This document shows, in pieces, positions 35,441 to 45,773 of a DNA stretch of 64,000 nucleotides. The stretch covers positions 1,436,105-1,500,104 of the forward strand of contig CAXAMN010023361.1 in the NCBI GenBank assembly GCA_963970005.1, in the 5' to 3' direction. Source of the DNA: Durusdinium trenchii (Eukaryota; Sar; Dinophyceae; Suessiales; Symbiodiniaceae). The notes under the pieces are model-generated. The model saw nothing but the letters and a program-made list of their open reading frames with translations. It made no database searches and was not told the origin of the DNA. The first letter of the stretch is position 1. The number at the start of each line of letters is the position of its first letter. Position numbers and translations under genes: made by a program.

Positions 35441-36193
35441 NNNNNNNNNNNNNNNNNNNNNNNNNNNNNNNNNNNNNNNNNNNNNNNNNNNNNNNNNNNN
35501 NNNNNNNNNNNNNNNNNNNNNNNNNNNNNNNNNNNNNNNNNNNNNNNNNNNNNNNNNNNNNNNNNNNNNNNNNNNNNNNNNNNNNNNNNNNNNNNNNNNN
35601 NNNNNNNNNNNNNNNNNNNNNNNNNNNNNNNNNNNNNNNNNNNNNNNNNNNNNNNNNNNNNNNNNNNNNNNNNNNNNNNNNNNNNNNNNNNNNNNNNNNN
35701 NNNNNNNNNNNNNNNNNNNNNNNNNNNNNNNNNNNNNNNNNNNNNNNNNNNNNNNNNNNNNNNNNNNNNNNNNNNNNNNNNNNNNNNNNNNNNNNNNNNN
35801 NNNNNNNNNNNNNNNNNNNNNNNNNNNNNNNNNNNNNNNNNNNNNNNNNNNNNNNNNNNNNNNNNNNNNNNNNNNNNNNNNNNNNNNNNNNNNNNNNNNN
35901 NNNNNNNNNNNNNNNNNNNNNNNNNNNNNNNNNNNNNNNNNNNNNNNNNNNNNNNNNNNNNNNNNNNNNNNNNNNNNNNNNNNNNNNNNNNNNNNNNNNN
36001 NNNNNNNNNNNNNNNNNNNNNNNNNNNNNNNNNNNNNNNNNNNNNNNNNNNNNNNNNNNNNNNNNNNNNNNNNNNNNNNNNNNNNNNNNNNNNNNNNNNN
36101 NNNNNNNNNNNNNNNNNNNNNNNNNNNNNNNNNNNNNNNNNNNNNNNNNNNNNNNNNNNNNNNNNNNNNNNNNNNNNNNNNNNNNNNNNNNNN
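35441..36193. other. Assembly gap (753 N)
   Basis: The gap interrupts the last visible leucine-rich repeat at 35440. Sequence beyond it (36194 onward) shows no LRR codons, so the gene's 3' end lies in the gap or is lost. Confidence 0.99.
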
Positions 36194-37250
36194 TGAAAAG
36201 CGCTGTGGAGCCCGGGGTCGCCACAGTGGGCCTCCCCTGTAATTCGACATTGGCGGCCCGCTTTTGCTGCAGCCCGCCCACTCTTGCCATTTGTGCTGGG
36301 TCTTCCCGGGGCCTGCCCTGCTGAGCAAGACCGTGCAAAGTTTTTTGGGAAGGAAGCAGGCCAAGGATTGGCATTGGGCCTGGCCAGGTGCAAAGTGCGG
36401 GGTGCAACGCCATTTGAAAACTATTGCATGTTGGCAAGACACCGGTATTGATGGTCCAAACGCAATGCTGCAGCACCTGTATGCCTCCAAACTCATACTC
36501 ATTGTTGCCCCCGTTGCCAGCAGTATTCCGGGCCTGTTGGCTGAACAAAAAATGCCAGGCTACGGGTGAAATGTTTCTGCGACCGCTTTGGTTGCTGCAG
36601 GATGATCAATCACATTCGGGCACCGTTGTTGGTCATCACTTGTCGCGCACTCAAGCCCCCGCCTGATATTGCGGTGGGCTACCTGTGTTTCTTTGCATAG
36701 TGTTGCCCCACTCAACTCTGCCCAATTTGTTTGTTTGTGGCACTTCTTCTCGAAAGTGGTGACTGGAGTCGCTGAAACGAGATATTGTGAACCAAAAACA
36801 ACATTGAAAACAGTTTGATTGGAAAACGCCGGCCGGGAAAAGCAAACAACATGGGTTCCCAAGGTTCAATGTCAGAACTATGAAGCGAATTCACAAGCTG
36901 ACATAAAAACGTAACATACTTTTAAAATACTTTTATTCAAGTTACTCTGAGAAGCCTATATTGAAAAATCCAATAAAAGGACCGGATAACCCCACATGAT
37001 AAGTTTTACAAATTTCAGATGTATATGAAGCACATGGGAGACGGAGTAGTGAGATGAAAAGTCAAGAACGAAGTGTGAGGAGAGAAGGTATATGAGGCGG
37101 CTGTGCTAAGACGTGTAGTATAAGTGATGATGTGATGGACGAGGATGAGAAGGAGGGGAGGGAGGAGGTGTGTGTGTGGTAAGATGGCGTGCGTGTGTGT
37201 GTGTGTGTGGGTGTGTGATAAAGTGTCTGATGATGTGATGAACAAGGATG
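36194..37250. other. No gene seen
   Basis: GC-rich at first, AT-rich from 36.9 kb. Short ORFs on both strands (36264-36569 plus, 36548-36194 minus) carry no recognisable motif. I see no repeat apart from the GT tract at 37195-37210. Confidence 0.4.
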
Positions 37251-37258
37251 AGAGGGAC

Positions 37259-37338
37259 GAGAGAGAGAGAGAGAGTGAGTGAGTGAGTGAGTGAGTGAGA
37301 GTGAGTGAGTGAGAGTGAGTGAGTGAGTGAGTGAGTGG
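37259..37338. repeat. (GTGA)n microsatellite
   Basis: GAGA then GTGA tetranucleotides, interrupted. In minus-strand sense this reads as Ser-Leu-Thr-His repeats, matching the expanded motif inside the neighbouring RT fragments. Confidence 0.9.
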
Positions 37339-37507
37339 TACAATGCGATTCCGAACCGGCGAGAACCAATACTATGGAAATCACAATGGCAGTAGTGCAC
37401 AGACACAGTGTGCGCGCATCCTGGCCGCAGCCATTACAATGCAATTCGCAGCCTGTCACAACCATTGCTTTGCAAATCACAATGGCAGTAACGCACAGAA
37501 CCGCAGG

Positions 37508-37710
37508 GCGCCCAGCGGCAACAACGCGCGCCGCAGCCCCTTCTGGAGGCTCTGGGTACTGCGCCTGCCACTGCAGAGAGCGAGGGGGGCCCAGCGGCGA
37601 CAACGCGCACCGCAGCCCCTTCTGGAGGCTCTGGGTACTGCGCCTGCCACAGCGGCGACAACGCGCGCCGCAGCCCCTTCTGGAGGCTCTGGGTACTGCG
37701 CCTGCCACTG
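37508..37710. repeat. Three-copy tandem repeat, about 63-80 bp
   Basis: Three near-identical copies share AACGCGC.CCGCAGCCCC, TTCTGGAGGCTCTGGGTACT and GCGCCTGCCAC. They lie between GTGA microsatellite tracts. The two long ORFs over this region are repeat artefacts. Confidence 0.85.
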
Positions 37711-37737
37711 CAGAGACTGCTGGGAGTGTGAGTGTGC

Positions 37738-37862
37738 AGTGAGTGAGTGAGTGAGCGAGTGAGTGAGTGACTGAGTGAGTGAGTGACTGAGTCTCTGGAG
37801 ACTGCTGGGAGTGTGAGTGTGCAGTGAGTGAGTGAGTGAGTGAGCGAGCGAGCGAGCGAGTG
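37738..37862. repeat. (GTGA/GCGA)n microsatellite with internal duplication
   Basis: Two blocks of GTGA units are each preceded by CTGCTGGGAGTGTGAGTGTG (about 37717 and 37802). The tract grades into GCGA and then directly into minus-strand RT coding sequence. Confidence 0.85.
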
Positions 37863-38215
37863 AGCGACGCGAGCGTGACGTCACAGCGTAGGGCCTCACC
37901 TGGGCGCGACGCGCCGTTGACGACGAGGTCCAAACGGCGGCGGTCGGCGGGGGACACCCCGGGCGCGGTGGCCCTGCTGTGGGACCACTCGCCCGTCTGG
38001 GCCGAGGGCTTCCCGCGTGACCCGGATCCACGCTTGCTCCAACAGCGGCGCACGGCGTGCCAGGAGGCCGGAGCGTGGGCACGCGGCGCGGTGGTCCCAA
38101 TGGGCATCCACGTCCCGGCCACAGCCCGGTTGACCCCGGCCTCCACATCGAGTGGGGGCGAGGGCCAAGGGCAGGCGCAAGCGGTGCCGGAGGCTGAGGT
38201 GAAATTCGGATGGCG
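37863..38215 (-). pseudogene. Reverse-transcriptase C-terminal region, upstream half
   Basis: Minus-strand frames contain LRHRLRLPLALAP, DHRAACPRSGLLARRAPLLE, RVTREALGPDGRVVPQQ and RRRLDLVVNGASRPGEALRC then DVTLAS. This is the same C-terminal block seen intact in the plus-strand element at 43.3 kb (LRRLRLPLPLTERACRC..DHRAACSRAG..). Two frame shifts are present. The coding stops where the Ser-Leu-Thr microsatellite begins, at the position corresponding to TLVSPLT in the 43.3 kb copy. Confidence 0.7.
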
Positions 38216-38512
38216 GAAGCATCAGCCCACATCGCGCTCGCGGTAAGCGGAGAGAAGGGCGAGACGCGGCGCGTTGCCACCGGGGCATCCCAAGCCGGGC
38301 TCAGGGGGACAGCCATCGCGCGGCTGCGCGTCGGGGCACATGCACGTGTGCCATGCCGGCGGGAGGGCCAACGCGCAATATTGATTTCCAGTTGGTGATG
38401 TGGTAAATGGATTTTGCATTTTTATTCCCCACATCTCTGTGTGGGGTTCTAGTTTTGTTGGCTGCCATCCCGCCCGCATCCGTCCTTCCTTCCCTCCGTC
38501 CTCCTCGCCCAC

Positions 38513-38567
38513 TCACTCACTCACTCACTCACTCACTCACTCACTCACTCACTCACTCACTCACTCA
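38513..38567. repeat. (ACTC)n microsatellite
   Basis: Near-perfect CACT repeat on the plus strand that runs directly into the RT fragment at 38568. It is the reverse-complement counterpart of the GTGA tracts at 37.3 and 37.8 kb. Confidence 0.95.
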
Positions 38568-38905
38568 GGACGGCCATGGCGCTGCCCGCCAGGGCGCGCC
38601 ATCCACATCGCGGGGGCGCAAGGAGGCTTGGTGCCCGGAACTTGTTTCCTCCGGGCCCCAGCGCCTCGTGGTCTTGGCGTGCGAGGTTGGAGGCCGTTGC
38701 AGGGCGGAGTGCAGGCCTATATCCGCATGCTGGCCCGCCTAGAGCTCCGCGCGCCGGTGCGCGTCGCAGCCCAGGCAGGGTGGCATCGACGCTGGTGAGC
38801 TGCGCGCAGCAGCGGGCGGTGGCCTCCACCTTGCTGGGGCTGCCGTGGACGGCTTGCTGCTGGATGTCCTCGCCCTGGCCGGCGCCACGGCGCCTAGTCG
38901 CCTTC
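38568..38905 (+). pseudogene. Reverse-transcriptase C-terminal region, downstream half
   Basis: Plus-strand frames read KEAWCPELVSSGPQRLVVLA then CEVGG; ELRAPVRVAAQAGWHRRW; and, after a +1 shift, LVSCAQQRAVASTLLGLP. This continues the family exactly where the minus-strand half at 37863 stops (compare YPELVGSSRCRLVVLAIEVG at 43.67 kb). The two halves are in opposite orientation and each abuts a CACT-type microsatellite. Confidence 0.7.
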
Positions 38906-38984
38906 CTCTGAGCCACCGAGGGGTTCGGCGTTTGTACATAGACATGAGTTTGTCGGCGTCCTGGAGGGGAAAATTTTTTTGATG

Positions 38985-39420
38985 CCGACTCAATTAGAAA
39001 AAAGGCAAAGTCAATAATATTGAATATTGAAACTAACAAATCAATACTTTGGTCAATGAAATTTATTGTTTTTGACATCTTTGTGAAGACTTCACAGGCC
39101 TTTTGCAAGTCCTTGTCAGGTCCAACCAAGGCAGCTTCAAAGACTTTGTGCAAGACCCTTCACATGTCCTTGGCCACCAGCTGCAAGTGCTTGCCTGATA
39201 TTTCATTCAGATTGTAGAGGTGACTCTGTCAGGAGGCATTCCTGCCAAACAGGCAGCGCCCAGCTTTGTGGCACTCCCAACTAGGTGAACACCTGAATAA
39301 CGCCAGATTGAGGTTGGATTCATGAACTGGGCATCCTGGGCGATGTGCTCTTGGTAGTGTAGCCTAGCCATCTGGCTCCATTGGAACCTGGGGAGAAGAT
39401 TCAACACATATTAGGCACCG
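38985..39420 (-). pseudogene. Transposase-like protein, C-terminal exon(s)
   Basis: Minus strand 39407-39240 reads LLPRFQWSQMARLHYQEHIA then QDAQFMNPTSIWRYSG and LVGSATKLGAACLAG. I associate this H.QEHIA..A.F.NP...W.YS block with the C-terminus of a large dinoflagellate transposase-like family. Helical sequence at 39153-38985 may be adjacent noncoding DNA. Its N-terminal partner is at 44037-45076 on the same strand. Confidence 0.5.
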
Positions 39421-39931
39421 TGCGGCCAAAATCGAAAAAACTGGCAGGCTTGGCAGCATTAGCATTAGCATTCGCATTAGCCTTAGCGCACAACGAAATT
39501 GCATATTTTGTAAGTTTTTCTTTTTGGTTAGGATTGCGGCTTACAAAGGCCCAGCAACGAGTACCTCGCCCCAACTCGGGCAACTAGCACGCGCAGAGAG
39601 CTAACGTCCCACAAACAAACCAGAGCCGTTATAGGTGAACTGTGGAACCATGGCGCCCAGACTGCACCGCCAACCGTATTGACATTGCAGACACTCCAGC
39701 ATCACATTGCAATGGATGGGTTTTTGGGCAGCTCCTTTGAACAAGATGAGGGGGAACACATCCATGTGAGTGAACATTTTGTTGTTTGCTGGCAGCCAGC
39801 CCTGACAAAACAATTATTTACTTCAACATGATTTAGATGAAATACATCAAGGGAAAACCCACCTGGAGACCGGAGACCCAAAACACAAACAATTGGACGT
39901 GGAGCCTGAAACCACGTAAATGCCAGAGCGC

Positions 39932-39971
39932 CATTGGCACATCTGGAGGCTGGCCAGTATAAAAGCAGCCT
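39932..39971. repeat. Left copy of a 40-bp repeat flanking the RING/RT element
   Basis: GGCACATCTGGAGGCTGGCC then AGTATAAAAGCAGCC matches about 32 of 40 positions of the right copy at 43993-44031 (GCACATTTGGAGACTGGCC then AGGATAAAAACAGTC), same orientation. In minus sense both encode CFY.GQ.P.V. Confidence 0.65.
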
Positions 39972-40222
39972 TGTTGTTGAACGGATCCCACGCAGACCGG
40001 CTTGTACCAATAGATCTTGTGGCATTCGGGGGGGCCGGAACCCCCGCTTTCTATTAAAAAAGAGCCCGAAAAAAACAATTTAAAACAACCGCAGCCGGCA
40101 CAAACCCTTTGGACTTTGGCCATTGGACTTAGGCCTTGGGACTGTGCCCCCCAGTTGGTGGCCTTTGGCCTTCGCGCTGCCCGACCGCTGGATCCTGACC
40201 CTATATATGTCGTGGGCCTTGC

Positions 40223-40633
40223 TTGTCACAGCCCTTGGTCTGTTCCTGTCCCTTGCGTCTTCCATGGCCCATCTTGGTGCCAGCCAGCACCCGGCAGTGG
40301 ACCTTACTTCACCCGTCGATGGCGACATCACCCAGCAGCGAAGCAGCCCCTCTCCCACCCTCCCCTTCCCCCCGCCCCACGGCAACCCAACTGCCCTGCC
40401 AGCCAGCACCCACCACCCCACCCCACTTGCGCCATTCCAGCAGCCAACAGCCAGTAGCGCACACCGAAGAAGAAGCGTGCCCTACCTGTCTGCTGGCCAT
40501 GCACCCGACCAACACAGGACCAACCGCTCGCTTGTTCTGGCCTCACTGCCGCCATGCCATCCATGCAGGGTGTGCCGCACACCTCGTCGTCGAACAGCCA
40601 CGCCCCTCGTGTCCATCTTGCCGCCAACCGTAG
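40223..40633 (+). CDS. RING-H2 finger ORF of the retroelement
   Basis: The last 51 residues form a RING-H2 finger starting at 40478: CPTC, then PHCRHAIHAGC, then CPSC, with spacing C-x2-C-x19-C-x1-H-x2-H-x2-C-x12-C-x2-C. All eight zinc ligands are present. RING-H2 domains usually recruit E2 enzymes as ubiquitin ligases, or only bind zinc. The N-terminal 85 residues are Pro/Ser/Thr-rich. The ORF ends with TAG directly after the last Cys pair, and the next frame continues into the element. The upstream frame is open, so the start is arbitrary. Its position 5' of the RT suggests it is the first module of the polyprotein. Confidence 0.7.
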   Translation: MSQPLVCSCPLRLPWPILVPASTRQWTLLHPSMATSPSSEAAPLPPSPSPRPTATQLPCQPAPTTPPHLRHSSSQQPVAHTEEEACPTCLLAMHPTNTGPTARLFWPHCRHAIHAGCAAHLVVEQPRPSCPSCRQP

Positions 40634-41885
40634 GTGGACACTTCCGAGGCCATCTTTGGGGCTCAATGCTCCTCTGCGGGCGTCACTTTGCCAGAGAGGC
40701 TAGGCTCCCCTACGTCGACACGAGAACTTCGTCACCTACTGCCCCGGAACCACCCCACGACGTCGTGGGACTTTGCTGCCACCGGACCCCGGGCACCCCG
40801 AAGCAAGCACGGCATGGCAGGAACCCCCGGACCGCCACATGGAGTGGGCACCAACATGCCACCAGCATAGCAACACCTGGGTACCGGAATGGGTTTGCCT
40901 CCGGTATCCCTGAACGGCCCCCGCACCCTCGCGATCGATCTACCACGGTCCGAACGGGGATGGATCTGCCGTCGCACGGTGTCCCCCCCTTCAGCTGCGC
41001 CCATGTCAAAACGAGCGAATCCCAAGTCAATCAGCAGCACATGCCCCGCCAGGGCATGGCCCCACAGAATCGTAACCACCCCGACCGTGGGCCCATCAAG
41101 GGCCACCTTCACACAGAGTGGGACCCACCAACAGGTGGTTTTATGTAGCTCTGCTCCTGGCAGGAGCACGCCGCCTTCACCCCGCTACTGCGGAACAGTG
41201 GGCCACCCGACCGTTGGGCCAGCATGGACCCGGCTTGTGGGCCGCCCATCCCTTGGCAAACCATCCACCGCATCCTCACCACCCTCCAGGAGCTCACCGC
41301 CGGCAATGGACGCACCTTGCCCCTGCAGGAGAGGGCACTGCTGCAACACGTACGCCAACGGGGGTTCACCCAACCAGCAAGAGCACTCGTCCATTTGAAC
41401 TGGACGACCGGCAGCTGCGTGCAACCCAACGGGTACATACCCGCCACGGCACAGGAAGCCTTGCCCCATGCATTCCTCGGCGAACTCGGAGCCTCCCAAG
41501 CAGCCACCCTTCCCGACCAGTGGCCAACCAACCTGCTCCCAACCCAGAACGCCGGCCCTGGAGGCGGGCGCCCGCTCGACAACCCTGTGCCTGCAGCCGC
41601 ACCAGCCCCCAGCACCAGCACCTCCACCAGCTCTTTCACCACCAGCGCAACCACCGACGGCTCCGCCCGAACACATAGCAGGTCCAACAACCATCCGGCA
41701 CCGAGGACCACCAGTGGCACACCGTCCCTCCAAGCGGGGCACCCTGAGAGAGCACCTAACAGCTCCACCTTGGCACGCCACGAGGCGACCATGCGCCGGG
41801 CACTACTCGCCCTTGACAACGTCGACCTGCTCGGCATCCTCCGGCAATGAACATTCATGTTCGCAACGCGCCCTGCCTTCATCCG

Positions 41886-42330
41886 TAGCCATGCATTTCA
41901 GTCTTGAACAAATTTTGGCAGCGCAAACGCCCTTAGAGACCACCCGAGCTTGGACTTTGTGGATGTTGTTACCCCGGATGATCTTGCAGAGACCGCCTGG
42001 CACACGCACCCTGCCCAAAGACGAGTGGAGAAGACGCATCTTCGCGCTCCAACGTGGTGAGTGGCACCAGCTTTTGGCAACCCAAGCACGCCCTCTCACA
42101 CACCCCGAAGCCGACCATCCAGCACGGCATCAAAATCCACCTTCCCCCGAACGCAGAGCAGAGAGGGCACGGCATTTAGTTCACCAAAGCGAACTGTCTG
42201 CAGCACGGCAAGCCCTCACGGCCACGCCACCAGCTCCAGGCACAGCAGCCACCCTGGCACCCCGAAGAGGTCCAGCACTTTGCCCCCGCAAACCCCTTGC
42301 ACCTCCCAGCCGAACGGTTACTCACCGCTT
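41886..42330 (+). CDS. RT N-terminal extension fragment
   Basis: The frame reads TRAWTLWMLLPRMILQRPPG, FALQRGEWHQLLATQA, then HQSELSAARQALTATPPAPG before drifting out of frame at about 42310. This RAW.L..L.PRM.L.R and GE...L, SELS.ARQALT pattern is the typical extension just upstream of the RT palm in this dinoflagellate retroelement family. A preceding frame (41224-41850) ends RRALLALDNVDLLGILRQ and likely belongs to the same protein. Confidence 0.6.
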
Positions 42331-42860
42331 TGCGGCGTTCCAGAAAAGGCGCAGCTCCTGGCCCGTCAGGCCTCACAGCCGACACATTGCGTTTGGCCTT
42401 GGACAATGAAGCCACCACAAACCTTTTTGTGCATGTTTGCCAGTTGCTCGCCCAAGCCCGGATCCCGCCACACATTGCCAAAGCCCCCGGCCTGGGCAGA
42501 ATGGTTGCCTTACAAAAACCGAATGGCGGTGTCCGTGGACTCGTCATTGGTGATGTCTTGCTTCGGGTTGTTTCACGCTGCATGGCACAGTTTTTCGCCC
42601 GCCAGTTCCACACCGCTTGCAGCCCCCACCAGTTTGCATTATCCACCCGGGCCGGCACAGGGGCGATTGTTCACGCACTCACCACAACCACCGAGCACAA
42701 CCACGCCAGCACGATCTTGTCCACAGATGGCATTGGAGCGTACGATGCCATCTCTCGTGCCAGCATGTTGCAAGGACTTTGCCACACCCCGGATGCCAAC
42801 CGATGCCTCCCCTTTTTTTCGATTGTGGTACAGCTCCGACTCCGAATACGTGTGGCATGA
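42297..42860 (+). CDS. Reverse transcriptase fingers/palm fragment
   Basis: The frame contains RSRKGAAPGPSGLTADTLRL (RT1), LGRMVALQKPNGGVRGLVIG (RT2), DVLLRVVSRCMAQ (RT3) and ILSTDGIGAYDAISRASML (motif A, catalytic Asp). After a stop the palm continues in other frames to a B-like GGEQGDPF near 42910. The DD of motif C was not found: the next recognisable residues, in the 43.0 kb frame, are already downstream. An internal deletion of the catalytic core is the simplest reading. Confidence 0.75.
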   Translation: MHLPAERLLTALRRSRKGAAPGPSGLTADTLRLALDNEATTNLFVHVCQLLAQARIPPHIAKAPGLGRMVALQKPNGGVRGLVIGDVLLRVVSRCMAQFFARQFHTACSPHQFALSTRAGTGAIVHALTTTTEHNHASTILSTDGIGAYDAISRASMLQGLCHTPDANRCLPFFSIVVQLRLRIRVA

Positions 42861-43130
42861 TGCCAATGGCCAGCACCATTCCGTCAAAAAGCAGAGGGTG
42901 GAGAGCAGGGCGACCCATTCAACACCTCTTTGCCAACCCCTCCGACGCGCCGTTGCAAGTGCAAGCAGCACACGCTGCACGCCGAGCCCTGCAAGACCAG
43001 CAGTAGGAAGCCCCCACCTGGCAACAGTTAGTTGGTGAACGCCCCCCGCCCAGCCAAGCAACATCGGTGGACGACCCCAACCAGCCAGGCTGGCAACAGC
43101 ACGCCACACTGCCCTTCAACACGGCAGCGC

Positions 43131-44020
43131 GCGCACAAGTCTACAGCACTCTCGACCCACCCAGTCAAGCCATGCTCGACTGACAATCCGGCCCCGACGC
43201 TAGCAGAGCTTTCACCACCATTCCATACACCACAGAGGTCACCTATCCAGATCCCATCTTCCGCATCCTCATGCTCCGCCGCCTCCGGCTTCCGTTGCCT
43301 CTTACTGAACGCGCCTGTCGGTGCCGTCGCACTCTTGACCCATTGGGCGACCACCGTGCAGCTTGCAGTCGGGCAGGGGTCCTCAGAAGCAGAGGGGTGC
43401 CACTCGAACATGCGCGGGTTTGCCGGGAAGCTGGCGCCCGTGTTACAATGCACACCCGTGTGGCCAACCTCAACGTCCCTGCTGTTCAACGCGTTGACGA
43501 CCGTACCATCGAAGTCATCGCAACCGGGCTGCCATTGTGGCATGGCTTCCAATTGGCCATCGATACCACTCTGGTCTCACCTTTAACAGGTGCTGCACAA
43601 CCCCGGCGACGAGGCGCCCAGTACGCCGGCGCAGCCTTACACACAGCCCGGCAGAACAAAGAACGCACATACCCTGAGCTGGTGGGGTCCAGCAGATGCC
43701 GGCTTGTTGTCCTGGCCATCGAGGTGGGCGGCTGCTGGAGCCCAGAAGCAACAACCTTCCTCCGGCTCCTTGCCCAAACCAAAGCTCGGGAAATCCCCGC
43801 GCCTTTGCGGCTCTCATCGCACGATGGTCTGCCATCCTTACGCGCGCCGCTACGCAAGCATTCGCAGCAACCATGCTCAACCAGTCAGCCGACAACGCTC
43901 TCTCACCCAAGCACCATCCACCCCCACTGCCCCCAGTCGACTTCCAGGGCGGTGAGGGGTCTCATGAGCCGTGGATTTCGCCCTTTTGGATTATGCACAT
44001 TTGGAGACTGGCCAGGATAA
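43131..44020 (+). CDS. Retroelement C-terminal block
   Basis: After AARAQVYSTLDPPSQAMLD and an in-frame TGA at 43181, the frame runs SGPDASRAFTTIPYT, FRILMLRRLRLPLPLTERAC, GDHRAACSRAGVLRSRGVPL, REAGARV, GLPLWHGFQLAIDTTLVSPL, YPELVGSSRCRLVVLAIEVG, then shifts frame and ends near 43955. The conserved Cys/His pattern (C.C....D.LGDHRAAC) may form a metal site. This intact version is the reference for the two broken halves at 37.9 and 38.6 kb. Confidence 0.7.
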
Positions 44021-44031
44021 AAACAGTCTAC
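43993..44031. repeat. Right copy of the 40-bp repeat flanking the RING/RT element
   Basis: Counterpart of 39932-39971 in the same orientation. In minus sense it reads CFYPGQSPNV against CFYTGQPPDV on the left. It lies at the 3' end of the element, next to the transposase-like exons. Confidence 0.65.
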
Positions 44032-44036
44032 AAACC

Positions 44037-45076
44037 CTAAACTCCTTTTGGGGGACCACCGCATGACTGGCGCGGCAAAAAGGCGTGTGGGGAAAAACAA
44101 TAACAATATGTGGAATGCAATGGTTCAGTGGAAACCTTTAGTTTTGAGACAAGGAGCTGGCCAATCTTCTCAGTGCTGAGGGCGCTGATCTTGCTTAGCA
44201 GAAAACAGGATGTGGCTGCCTGGTAAGCTGAGCTCTCCTGCTCAGTCAAGAACATTCCTCCATTGTGCATGATGTTGTAGATATCCACCAAATTCTACAA
44301 GCAATGGAGCATGCTTGCAATAAGGTGTGTCAAAGGAAAAATCCTTGCAAAGTTGGGCAGCCACAGGAACCAACTTTACTACTTGCTTGGCTTTTATGGC
44401 ACTGTGCAGCAAAGATGGAGGATGCTGATGGGGTGCCAAAACATCAGTGAAGGAGGAGACTTGCAGTCTTTTCACCTTCACACCATGGGGTGTGCCCAGC
44501 TCTGCACAGGCTTTTTCACCAGGTGGTTTGGTTTCATCGTTTTGTCATGCTTTTTGGTCTTGTCCAGGTGCTTGTAGCAATTGTCATAAAGCACATTTTC
44601 TATTGCAGATGCAGAGAAGCCAGCATCAGCACAGTGCATGAAATCATAAGTTAAGGTGAAGTGGCTCACCCCTGTGATGTTGAGAAGCCAATGGTTTGTC
44701 AAAGGGTTCTTTGCCAACTCCTTGGGTGTGTAGCAGGGGCCTCTCCATTTTGCCTTTGGTGAAAAATCATTCCATGAACTTGCTTCAGTGTCGCATTGAC
44801 ACACCTCATGCATGGATACTTTGCTCCATGGTGTGGAAGTCCATGTTCAACTGAATTGTTCTCGCAACCTGCAGGGCATGCCATTATGATGAATCTCATT
44901 GCATTTTTGCAGATTGACTTGGCAGCAAGTCCTTCCCTTTCTGATCTGTTTTGGAGTGCTTCCATTTGAACATGTGTTTGAAGCTCCAGGTGAGGGTCCT
45001 GCCAACCACATCCATGGTGCCCTCCACACCCTAAAGCTTCAAATCTGAGATCTTCTTCTTGGTCAATATCACTCAC
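44037..45076 (-). pseudogene. Transposase-like protein, N-terminal exons
   Basis: Minus strand, 5' to 3': 45076-44699 (NNSVEHGLPHHGAKYPCMRC); 44813-44478 (NPLTNHWLLNITGVSHFTLT, YDFMHCADAGFSASAIENVL); 44481-44242 (LAPHQHPPSLLHSAIKAKQV); 44291-44100 (LLSKISALSTEKIGQLLVSK). The HFTLTYD.MHCADAG..A...ENVLYD block resembles the D-containing core of a family common in dinoflagellates and reminiscent of Tnp2/CACTA transposases. Frames change between segments, which could be introns or decay. The matching C-terminus (39.4-39.2 kb) lies beyond the plus-strand retroelement. Confidence 0.55.
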
Positions 45077-45079
45077 TTA

Positions 45080-45770
45080 GTTGGGGATGGAACACAATAG
45101 AAAGCTAGACTCTTCCAGGCCAAGCTTCTTTTCTGCAGTAATCATGCTGTACGTCGTCATTGTGTGAAGGCTGTCAGCCTTTGTAATGGTTTAGCTTCGA
45201 GAAAGTGATCTATTTAATTCAAATGCGCTCCTTTGGCTTGCCTGTATATGTCTTCACACATGGGCGTCCAGTTCTTGATCTTGCCAATGTATGCCTTCGC
45301 ACATTGGCCTGAAGGGTTTCATCTGGACAATAAACATAATTTGGAAAGAAACACGTGCGTTTGATAATCTTTTGCTGTGCCTCCCATGCTTCAAGTCACA
45401 CTCACGTATCTACAGAATAATGCGTATATATATATATATATACATATGTTGGTGTTTGTGTGTCTATGTGTGTGCATTTAGATAAGCACCCTTTATTAAA
45501 GGAAAGCAAAGCATTGCAATCGACTTCAAAATATGTTAGTTAGACTTATCTGCTAACCATCTGAAGAAAAAATCATCTTTGAACTCAATAGCCAAGTCCT
45601 TGTATACACACTTGTTTTTGTATAAACAAATTATGAAAATCATACATTGAGAACAACAATATCTTTAAAAAAATAGAAAATCACATAGTTTTTACAAAGC
45701 ACAAGAAAACAACGTATAACACACACCCGCACAGCGTGCCACACTCTTTATCAATCCGGCCTATGCCGCA
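45080..45770. other. No gene seen
   Basis: AT-rich spacer with a (TA)n tract at 45423-45443. Short ORFs only. Confidence 0.45.
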
Positions 45771-45773
45771 TGG

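Larger units (their letters stand above)
40123..44030 (+). mobile_element. Non-LTR-type retroelement with RING finger and reverse transcriptase (degenerate)
   Basis: A GC-rich plus-strand block carries, in order, a RING-H2 finger (40478-40630), a Pro/Thr-rich linker region (41.1-41.85 kb), the RT N-terminal extension (41.89-42.33 kb), the RT fingers/palm (42.30-42.86 kb) and the RT C-terminal block (43.13-44.02 kb). The reading frame changes at least four times and the segment expected to hold the catalytic DD box is missing, so the copy is dead. It interrupts a minus-strand transposase-like gene and is flanked by a 40-bp direct repeat. Confidence 0.75.

Noticed and set aside
37106-38316. 346- and 279-residue minus-strand ORFs with Ser-Leu-Thr-His repeats
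   Set aside because: Open only because tetranucleotide repeats and three tandem repeats lack stops. The genuine content is the RT fragment at 37863-38215.
43028-43910. Minus-strand ORFs opposite the RT C-terminal block
   Set aside because: Mirror frames of GC-rich coding sequence on the plus strand.
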